Assembly: GCA_023265995.1 (NCBI GenBank)
Contig: JAHFSA010000004.1
Coordinates: 96,340 to 160,339, forward strand
Origin: Perlucidibaca sp.
GTDB lineage: Bacteria > Pseudomonadota > Gammaproteobacteria > Pseudomonadales > Moraxellaceae
Direction of reading: 5' to 3'
Length of the DNA: 64,000 nucleotides
A program made the translations under genes and the position numbers. The stretch's first letter is position 1. Every line of letters begins with the position of its first letter. Under the pieces are notes generated by a model that made no database searches, was not told the origin of the DNA, and saw nothing but the letters and a program-made list of their open reading frames with translations. Positions 57,877-64,000 of the stretch are shown here, piece by piece.

Positions 57877-57913
57877 AGGGCGCCCGGGGCAACTCGGGCG
57901 CCCTGTTTGTTTT
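57877..57913 (+). terminator. terminator of the rpsF-rplI operon
   Basis: AGGGCGCCCG / CGGGCGCCCT, 10-bp stem with 8-nt loop, followed by GTTTGTTTTT. Confidence 0.93.
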
Positions 57914-57982
57914 TATGCACCCCACGCTTTGGGCTGGCCGGTTTTCGGCATAAGCTAGCGATCAGTCATCCGTGAAACCGCC

Positions 57983-59377
57983 ATGAACAACTCTGCCACC
58001 ATGACCTCTGCCGACAACGCGCTCGCCGCGCTCAAGCTGCCGCCGCACTCCCTGGAGGCCGAGCAGGCCGTGCTCGGCGGCCTCATGCTCGACGAGCAGG
58101 CCTGGGACCGTGTCTCCGACCGCGTCAGCGAGGAAGACTTCTATCGCCGCGATCACCGCTTGATCTTCCGCGCCATCTATCTGCTGGCGGCCGAAGGCAG
58201 CCCGCGTGATGCCCTGACGATCTCGGAAACGCTCAGCCGCCTCGGCGAACTCGACAATGCCGGTGGCCTGGCCTACCTCGGCGAGCTGGTGCGCAACACG
58301 CCGTCGGCGACGAACATCGCCGCCTATGGCGACATCGTGCGTGAGCGCTCGGTGCTGCGTCAGCTCATCCGCATCAGCAATGAGGTGTCGGATACGGCGT
58401 TCCAGCCGCAGGGCGCGACCGCCCAGGACATCCTCGACCAGGCCGAGCGCAAGATCTTCGCCATCGCCGAGCAGCAGCAGAAGGGCAACGGTCCGCAGCT
58501 GCTCAAGCCGCTGCTGGGCAAGGCGCTGGACCGCATCGACCGCCTGTTCCAGTCGGACGAGGCCATCACCGGTCTCAGCACCGGCTTCACCGATCTCGAC
58601 GACCGCACCTCGGGCCTGCAGAAGGGCGATCTGGTCATCGTCGCGGCGCGTCCCTCCATGGGCAAGACGACCTTCGCCATGAACCTGGTCGAGAACGTGC
58701 TGATGCGTTCCGAGCTGCCGGTGCTGGTCTATTCCATGGAAATGCCGGCCGAGCAGATCGTCATGCGTATGCTGTCTTCGCTGGGTCGCATCGATCAGGG
58801 CCGTGTCCGTTCTGGCAAGCTCGAGGATGACGACTGGCCGCGCCTGACCTCGACCATGACGCTGCTGGCCGAGCGCAAGCTGCTGGTCGACGACTCGGCC
58901 TCGCTCAGCCCCAATGATGTCCGTACCCGCGCCCGCCGCGTCGCGCGCGAGCAGGGTGGTCTCGGCCTGATCATGGTCGACTACCTCCAGCTCATGCGTG
59001 TGCCCGGCCTGGAAAGCAACCGCGTCAACGAAATCTCGGAAATCTCGCGCTCGCTGAAGGCGCTGGCGAAGGAGATGGAGTGTCCGGTGATCGCACTGTC
59101 GCAGCTCAACCGCTCGCTGGAACAGCGTCCGAACAAGCGCCCGGTCATGTCCGACCTGCGTGAATCCGGCGCCATCGAGCAGGACGCCGACGTCATCATG
59201 TTCATCTACCGTGACGAGGTCTACAACCCGGAGTCGCCGGACAAGGGCACCGCCGAGATCATCATCGGCAAGCAGCGTAACGGCCCCATCGGCAGCCTCC
59301 GCCTCGCCTTCCTCGGCAAGTACACACGCTTCGAGGATCTTGCGCCCGAGCACTACCGGGACATGGAGCAGTACTGA
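57983..59377 (+). CDS. dnaB: replicative DNA helicase DnaB
   Basis: 464-residue hexameric helicase. The N-terminal domain (PPHSLEAEQAVLGGLMLDEQ) binds primase. The RecA-like C-domain has ARPSMGKTTFAMN (Walker A), LIMVDYLQLM (Walker B) and LSQLNRSLEQRPNKRPVMSD with the arginine finger region. No intein. Place after rplI is conserved. Confidence 0.97.
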   Translation: MNNSATMTSADNALAALKLPPHSLEAEQAVLGGLMLDEQAWDRVSDRVSEEDFYRRDHRLIFRAIYLLAAEGSPRDALTISETLSRLGELDNAGGLAYLGELVRNTPSATNIAAYGDIVRERSVLRQLIRISNEVSDTAFQPQGATAQDILDQAERKIFAIAEQQQKGNGPQLLKPLLGKALDRIDRLFQSDEAITGLSTGFTDLDDRTSGLQKGDLVIVAARPSMGKTTFAMNLVENVLMRSELPVLVYSMEMPAEQIVMRMLSSLGRIDQGRVRSGKLEDDDWPRLTSTMTLLAERKLLVDDSASLSPNDVRTRARRVAREQGGLGLIMVDYLQLMRVPGLESNRVNEISEISRSLKALAKEMECPVIALSQLNRSLEQRPNKRPVMSDLRESGAIEQDADVIMFIYRDEVYNPESPDKGTAEIIIGKQRNGPIGSLRLAFLGKYTRFEDLAPEHYRDMEQY

Positions 59378-59379
59378 GC

Positions 59380-60480
59380 ATGCGTGACACCTGGCTGACC
59401 CTGGACCCGCAGGCGCTGACCGGCAACATCGCCGTGCTGCGTGCGCACATGCCGCAGAGCCGTCTGCTCGCCATGGTCAAGGCCGATGCCTACGGTCATG
59501 GTGTGGCGACCGTGGCGCCCTGGCTGCAGGGTCAGGTCGACGGCTTCGGTGTCGCCTTCATTGACGAGGCGCTGGCTTTGCGCGCCATGGGCATAACGGC
59601 GCCCATCGCCGTGCTCGAGGGCGTGTTCACCGCCGCCGAGCTGGAGGCCGCGCGCAGCGCCGAGCTGCAGCTGGCGGTGCACTGTCCCGAGCAGCTGGCG
59701 CTGTTGCAGGCGGCGCCGGTCGGTCAGTCGCTGATGGTCTGGCTGAAGATCAACACCGGCATGAATCGCCTCGGCTTCCGTCCGGCTGATGCCCTGCGCG
59801 CCTGTCGTCAGCTGGCGGCTGCCGGCTGTGTCAGCCGCATCGGGCTGATGACGCATTTCGCTGCCGCCGACGAGCTGGCATCGAACCAGACCGATCTGCA
59901 GCTGGGCCGTTTTCGTGCCCTGCAGCAGACCCTGACGAGCGAGCAGGGCAGCGCGATGCCGGACAGCCTGGCCAACTCGGCGGCCATCCTGGCCTGGCCG
60001 GAAACCACTGGCGAGTGGATGCGTCCGGGCATCGCCCTCTACGGCAGCTCGCCCTTTGCCGAGCAGAGTGCCGAGTCCTTCGGCCTGCAGCCGGTCATGA
60101 CACTGCATTCGCGCGTGATCGCGGTGAACGCGGTGCAGCCGGGTGAGGCCGTGGGCTACAGCGGTACCTGGATCGCCGAGCGCGCCACCCGCATTGCCGT
60201 GGTCGCCATAGGCTATGGCGACGGTTATCCGCGTCATGCTCCCAGCGGCACGCCGGTGCTGGTCAATGGCCAGCGTTGCCGTCTCGCCGGTCGCGTTTCC
60301 ATGGACATGATCACGGTCGATCTCGGCGAGGTCGAGGCCGTGCCGGGTGACGAGGTCGTGCTCTGGGGTCGGGGTCTGTCGGCCGATGAGGTCGCCGCCG
60401 CCGCCGGAACCATCAGCTACGAGCTGTTCTGCCGCCTGACGGCACGCGTGCGCCGCCCGGCTTATCTCGCTGCGCCATAA
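59380..60480 (+). CDS. alr: alanine racemase
   Basis: 366-residue PLP enzyme producing D-alanine. The PLP lysine is in AMVKADAYGHG near residue 34, and the second catalytic base is Tyr in AVGYSGTW. The C-terminal beta-domain carries GRVSMDMITVDLG. Start is 2 nt after dnaB, as in Pseudomonas, implying co-transcription. Confidence 0.97.
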   Translation: MRDTWLTLDPQALTGNIAVLRAHMPQSRLLAMVKADAYGHGVATVAPWLQGQVDGFGVAFIDEALALRAMGITAPIAVLEGVFTAAELEAARSAELQLAVHCPEQLALLQAAPVGQSLMVWLKINTGMNRLGFRPADALRACRQLAAAGCVSRIGLMTHFAAADELASNQTDLQLGRFRALQQTLTSEQGSAMPDSLANSAAILAWPETTGEWMRPGIALYGSSPFAEQSAESFGLQPVMTLHSRVIAVNAVQPGEAVGYSGTWIAERATRIAVVAIGYGDGYPRHAPSGTPVLVNGQRCRLAGRVSMDMITVDLGEVEAVPGDEVVLWGRGLSADEVAAAAGTISYELFCRLTARVRRPAYLAAP

Positions 60481-60599
60481 GGCGCTGGCGGATACAAGAA
60501 ATCCGTCTAATCGCGACAGCTTCCTTCGACGGGGCCGGGACTACACTGAATGTGAAAGTCCCGGTGGCGGCCATGTGGTCGCCAGTCAGGAGGCAAGCC

Positions 60600-61154
60600 A
60601 TGCACACGCTCATGTATCTCATGCACAGACTGGACACGGCGGAGGCCATGGTGGTCAGTCTGAGGACCATGGATATCGGTCACGATGCCTATCGTGTCAT
60701 CAGCAAGGATGAAGATGGCATTCGCAGCCACCATTTGCATGACGGCACCCTCGTCGATCGTACCGACGTGGTGCATTCCGGTGAGCGTGGTGCGCTCGCG
60801 GGCGGGGCGATAGGCCTGCTCTTCGCGCTCCTGCTGGCCATGACCGAACCGCTGGGCTTTCCACTGGGCTGGGGTGGTTTCCTGGCCGTCATGGTTCTGA
60901 TCGGCTTCTTTGGCGCCTGGGTTGGCGGCATGGTCGGTCTCAGCCATGAAAACTACAAGTTCGAGCCGTTCCATGATGCACTTGAGGCGGGCCAGTACCT
61001 CATGACCATAGGAGTGCGAGACCTGGCCAAGGTGGAAGAGGTGCAGCGGACTATGCTGATGCAGCACCCCGAGGCTATATTCATGGCGGACGACGACACG
61101 ATCATCAATCCGTTCGCCAGCAAACCCGAGTTTCGGCTGCATCACCTGAAGTGA
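60600..61154 (+). CDS. hypothetical two-pass membrane protein
   Basis: 184 residues. A soluble N-terminal part (MHTLMYLMHRLDTAEAMVVS) is followed by two membrane helices rich in Gly/Ala (GALAGGAIGLLFALLLA at 64-80; about 92-114 ending GGMVGLSHENYKFEPF), and a C-terminal soluble part with HDALEAGQYLMTIGV. The layout resembles DUF1269-like stress proteins with a glycine-zipper hairpin, but no family is certain. A perfect AGGAGG precedes the ATG. It is between alr and radA and is followed by a terminator. Confidence 0.75.
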   Translation: MHTLMYLMHRLDTAEAMVVSLRTMDIGHDAYRVISKDEDGIRSHHLHDGTLVDRTDVVHSGERGALAGGAIGLLFALLLAMTEPLGFPLGWGGFLAVMVLIGFFGAWVGGMVGLSHENYKFEPFHDALEAGQYLMTIGVRDLAKVEEVQRTMLMQHPEAIFMADDDTIINPFASKPEFRLHHLK

Positions 61155-61211
61155 CGCAGTCGACAAGGCGGCCATGTGCCGCTCCCTCTGCCCGCTATAG
61201 CGACGGGCAGC

Positions 61212-61236
61212 GCCCCGTCAGATGGCGGGGCTTTTT
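61212..61236 (+). terminator. terminator before radA
   Basis: GCCCCG-TCAGATGG-CGGGGC followed by TTTTT, 57 nt after the hypothetical gene's stop and 24 nt before the radA start. Confidence 0.85.
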
Positions 61237-61259
61237 ATATGTGGAAGACTGCAAGCCCC

Positions 61260-62615
61260 ATGAGCAAGGTCGCCAAAACCGTTTATGCCTGCACTGCCTG
61301 CGGCAGTGAGTTTTCCAAGTGGTCCGGTCAGTGCGCCGATTGCAGCGCCTGGAACACCATCGCCGAGTCCGTCAAGGCGCCCGTCAGCAAGGGTCCTCGT
61401 GCCGGCGGCTATACCGGCCAGGCCGGTGCCGTCACGGTCATGGACCAGGTCAGCACGCGTGCCGAGAAGCGTATAGACAGCGGTCTGTCGGAGCTTGATC
61501 GCGTGCTCGGCGGGGGTCTGGTGACCGGGTCGGTGGTGCTGATCGGCGGCGACCCCGGCATCGGCAAGTCGACCATCCTGCTGCAGACCCTGACCCATCT
61601 TGCCGAAAGCCTGCCGGCGCTCTACATCACCGGCGAGGAGTCGCTGGCCCAGGTGGCCATGCGTGCCCGCCGTCTCGAATTGCCGATGTCGCGTCTCAAG
61701 CTCATGGCCGAGACCAGCGTCGAGAACATCATCGCCACGGCACGCGCCGAGCAGCCGCAGGTGCTGGTCGTGGACTCCATCCAGACCCTCTACACCGAGG
61801 CCCTGACGTCGGCGCCGGGTGGCGTTTCGCAGATCCGCGAGTCGGCGGCGCTGCTCACCCGCTATGCCAAGCAGAGTGGCTGCGCGCTCTTTCTGGTCGG
61901 TCATGTCACCAAGGAGGGCGCCCTCGCCGGGCCGCGCGTGCTCGAACACATGGTCGACTGCGTGCTCTATTTCGAGGGCGAGTCGGATTCGCGCTTCCGC
62001 CTCATTCGCGCGGTCAAGAATCGCTTCGGCGCGGTCAATGAGCTGGGCGTTTTCGCCATGACCGATCGCGGTTTGCGCGAGGTGTCCAACCCGTCCGCCA
62101 TCTTCCTGTCGCGCTATGACCAGCCGATTCCCGGCTCCGTGGTCATGGTCACGCGCGAGGGCACGCGACCGCTGCTGGTCGAGGTTCAGGCCCTGGTCGA
62201 CGACGCCTTCAGCAACCCCCGTCGCGTCGCCGTCGGCCTCGACCAGAACCGCCTCGCCATGCTGCTGGCGGTGCTGCATCGCCATGGCGGCATTGCCAGC
62301 ATGGGGCAGGATGTCTTCGTCAATGTCGTCGGCGGGGTCAAGGTGCTGGAGACAGGCTCCGATCTTGCCGTACTGCTGGCGGTGACCTCCAGCCTGCGCG
62401 GCCAGCCGCTGGACAGCGATCTCGTGGTGTTCGGCGAGGTCGGTCTGTCGGGTGAGATACGCCCGGTGCCGAATGGTCAGGAGCGCTTGCGCGAGGCCGC
62501 CAAGCACGGCTTCAAGCGTGCCATCGTGCCGCGCAGCAATGTGCCCAAGCAGGCCATCGAGGGTCTGCAGGTGATTGGTGTCGGGCGCCTGTCGGAGGCC
62601 CTGGACGCGCTCTGA
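61260..62615 (+). CDS. radA: DNA repair protein RadA
   Basis: 451-residue branch-migration helicase. The zinc finger has Cys11/14 and Cys25/28 in ACTACGSEFSKWSGQCADC. Walker A is GGDPGIGKST (about 96-105). KNRFG is the RadA-specific motif, and the C-terminal Lon-like domain follows. ATG 61260 begins the conserved MSKVAKTVYAC; an ATG at 61239 overlaps the end of the terminator. It helps RecA extend D-loops. Converges on hyi with a gap of 9 nt. Confidence 0.96.
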   Translation: MSKVAKTVYACTACGSEFSKWSGQCADCSAWNTIAESVKAPVSKGPRAGGYTGQAGAVTVMDQVSTRAEKRIDSGLSELDRVLGGGLVTGSVVLIGGDPGIGKSTILLQTLTHLAESLPALYITGEESLAQVAMRARRLELPMSRLKLMAETSVENIIATARAEQPQVLVVDSIQTLYTEALTSAPGGVSQIRESAALLTRYAKQSGCALFLVGHVTKEGALAGPRVLEHMVDCVLYFEGESDSRFRLIRAVKNRFGAVNELGVFAMTDRGLREVSNPSAIFLSRYDQPIPGSVVMVTREGTRPLLVEVQALVDDAFSNPRRVAVGLDQNRLAMLLAVLHRHGGIASMGQDVFVNVVGGVKVLETGSDLAVLLAVTSSLRGQPLDSDLVVFGEVGLSGEIRPVPNGQERLREAAKHGFKRAIVPRSNVPKQAIEGLQVIGVGRLSEALDAL

Positions 62616-62624
62616 GCCGACGGC

Positions 62625-63416
62625 TCAGGCGCGATCACGCCAGCGCGGCCACCAGCCGGCCAACGAGGCGGTGCTGCCAGCACTTCCCGGCAGGTACTCG
62701 GCGCCGCACCAGCCGCTGTAGGGCAGCTCTTCGATGTAGCGGAAGACCTGCTCGAAGCGGATGTCACCGCTGCCCGGCGCGCCGCGACCGGGTGTGTCGG
62801 CGAACTGGATGTGGCCTATGTCGGCGATGTTCTCGCGCAATCCGGCGATCAGATCCTCACCCATGCGTGCCAGGTGATAGCAGTCGAACTGCATCTTCAG
62901 CGCCGGGTGATCGGCGGCCTCCAGGATTTCCTGCATCTGTGCGATGTTGCTGACCAGGAAGCGCGGTATGTCGAAGGTGTTGATGGCCTCCAGCGTGGTG
63001 GTGATCCCTATCGAGTGGAAAACCTCGGCGGCATGGCGGGCATTGTCGGCCAGCGTGTGCAGGCAGTGCAGGAGATCACCATCCTCGGGCTGGCGGCCGG
63101 CCAGCACATTGACGCAGCGCACGCCGAGCTGGCGCGCATAGGGCACGGCCTGCATGACGGCGCGGTGGAACATCTGCTCGCGTCCGGGCACTCCGGCGAG
63201 GCCGTCGCCACCCTGCATGAGGTCCCCGGCCGGCACATTGATCAGCACCAGCTCCAGCTCGTGCTGCTCCAGCTCCTGATGTATCTCGCCTATGCTCAGC
63301 TCGTAAGGAAACTGGATCTCGACGGCGCGGAAGCCGGCGGCGCGGGCGGCCGCGAAGCGCTCGATCAGCGGCAGCTCGGTGAACAGCAGCGACAGGTTGG
63401 CGGTGAAGCGCAGCAT
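62625..63416 (-). CDS. hyi: hydroxypyruvate isomerase family TIM-barrel protein
   Basis: 263-residue xylose-isomerase-like barrel. RFTANLSLLFTELPLIERFA and AVEIQFPYELS are the Hyi/OtnI N-terminal signatures. The catalytic Glu is in TTLEAINTFDIPRF, metal ligands follow in MQFDCYHLARMGEDL and GHIQFADTPGRGAPGSGDI, and the last Glu is in GAEYLPG. It interconverts hydroxypyruvate and tartronate semialdehyde, or a related 2-oxo-tetronate. The start overlaps the stop of the next dehydrogenase gene by 1 nt. Confidence 0.9.
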   Translation of the reverse strand: MLRFTANLSLLFTELPLIERFAAARAAGFRAVEIQFPYELSIGEIHQELEQHELELVLINVPAGDLMQGGDGLAGVPGREQMFHRAVMQAVPYARQLGVRCVNVLAGRQPEDGDLLHCLHTLADNARHAAEVFHSIGITTTLEAINTFDIPRFLVSNIAQMQEILEAADHPALKMQFDCYHLARMGEDLIAGLRENIADIGHIQFADTPGRGAPGSGDIRFEQVFRYIEELPYSGWCGAEYLPGSAGSTASLAGWWPRWRDRA

Positions 63417-64000
63417 CAGTCCGGTGCTCCCTGGCTGTGGAGGGCAATGATGCTGCTAAGGTCGGCAGCGGCCTGGCCGCTGTCGGCATGACGGCGCATC
63501 AGCGCTTCGGCCTGGCTGGCCAGCGGCACGCTGCTGCCGGTCTCGCTGGCCAGTGTCAGGGCATTGCCGAGGTCCTTGAGCAGGGTCTGCACCTTCCATT
63601 GCACCGGCTCGAAGCGGCGTTCGGCCATGCGCGGGGCGAGAATCTGGAATGGCAGCGAGTCGGCGAAGCCGCCGGCCAGGGCTGGTGCCAGCAGGCGGGC
63701 ATCGACGCCGGCATGCTCGGCCAGCGCCACTGTCTCGGCGATGAGCAGGCTGTTGGCGGCGACGATGAGCTGGTTGCAGACCTTGGTGACCTGACCGGCG
63801 CCGACCTCGCCCATGCGCGTCAGGCGCTGGGCATAGCTCATGAGCACGGGGCGGGCCTGTTCGACATCGGCGACACTGCCGCCGGCCATGATAACCAGCG
63901 TGCCGTTTTCGGCGCCAATGACACCGCCGGACACCGGTGCATCCAGCCAGCGTACGCCGGTGGCGGCGAGGCGGGCGGCCAGCGTGCGCGTGGCGGCCGG
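63416..64000 (-). CDS. 2-hydroxy-3-oxopropionate reductase/3-hydroxyisobutyrate dehydrogenase family (5' end cut off)
   Basis: About 195 C-terminal residues are present; the N-terminal Rossmann part lies beyond the window edge. In frame from 64000: RWLDAPVSGGVIGAENGTL (substrate motif D-A-P-V-S-G-G), GQVTKVCNQLIVAANSLLIA (catalytic Lys in G-x-x-x-K) and LLKDLGNALTLA. The pairing with hyi suggests tartronate semialdehyde reductase (GlxR/GarR) in glyoxylate/hydroxypyruvate metabolism, though a 3-hydroxyisobutyrate dehydrogenase cannot be excluded. Confidence 0.88.
   Translation of the reverse strand, partial: PAATRTLAARLAATGVRWLDAPVSGGVIGAENGTLVIMAGGSVADVEQARPVLMSYAQRLTRMGEVGAGQVTKVCNQLIVAANSLLIAETVALAEHAGVDARLLAPALAGGFADSLPFQILAPRMAERRFEPVQWKVQTLLKDLGNALTLASETGSSVPLASQAEALMRRHADSGQAAADLSSIIALHSQGAPD

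Overview
The window reads as chromosome from a high-GC gammaproteobacterium. Codon third positions are strongly G/C, Leu is mostly CTG (and the window carries a tRNA-Leu with CAG anticodon). The gene order matches the Pseudomonadales type: rep near a cytochrome c5 gene, comM-ubiK-(porin)-glnK-amtB, sutA-HAD-xerC-DUF484-dapF-lysA-lptM-cyaY, ntrBC-trmL-secB-grxC-rhodanese, rsgA/orn/queG/nnrD-tsaE-amiB-mutL-miaA-hfq-hflX-hflKC-hisZ-purA, rnr-rlmB-rpsF-priB-rpsR-rplI-dnaB-alr. The genus cannot be fixed from the sequence alone. I see no prophage, IS element, integron, CRISPR array or rRNA operon.

Layout. 1-1339: a small sulfur-detoxification group (end of an ETHE1-like persulfide dioxygenase, a TauE/SafE exporter, a Blh-type phosphatase domain protein). 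1346-4769: AEC transporter, tRNA-Arg(CCG), FadL-type outer-membrane protein, cytochrome c5. 4824-6833: Rep helicase. 6904-15575: the main accessory region, with a diiron-type PF10118 protein, a TetR repressor and a divergent run of DUF2236 heme oxygenase, cytochrome P450, two short-chain dehydrogenases, an ACAD10/11-like acyl-CoA dehydrogenase and a phosphotransferase-DUF6285 protein. 15531-20490: comM, ubiK and a nitrogen-controlled porin-glnK-amtB operon. 20623-26161: sutA, then the xerC-dapF-lysA cluster. 26154-27395: a BrnT/BrnA toxin-antitoxin pair and an unknown membrane protein. 27427-36475: rimO, ntrBC, a sigma/anti-sigma unit, trmL, secB, grxC, rhodanese, rsgA. 36569-50286: the orn-to-purA housekeeping supercluster. 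50297-62615: DUF2505, DUF445, tRNA-Leu(CAG), rnr, rlmB, the S6/S18/L9 operon, dnaB, alr, radA. 62625-64000: hydroxypyruvate isomerase and a truncated tartronate-semialdehyde-reductase-type dehydrogenase.

How the genes work together. The strongest lead is 7833-15575. A P450 and a DUF2236 oxygenase could oxidise a hydrophobic substrate, perhaps imported by the FadL homologue. SDRs could adjust the oxidation state, and the kinase plus ACAD10/11-like pair could remove a hydroxyl from a hydroxyacyl-CoA by phosphorylation and elimination, feeding beta-oxidation. A near-perfect 22-bp palindrome sits between the TetR gene and the oxygenase gene. A second theme is nitrogen control: ntrBC has an upstream NtrC site and a sigma-54 promoter, and the porin-glnK-amtB operon, 10 kb away, has two NtrC sites and its own sigma-54 promoter. 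Between rlmB and the rpsF promoter lies a 108-bp element bounded by perfect 21-bp inverted repeats that looks like a dispersed non-coding element.
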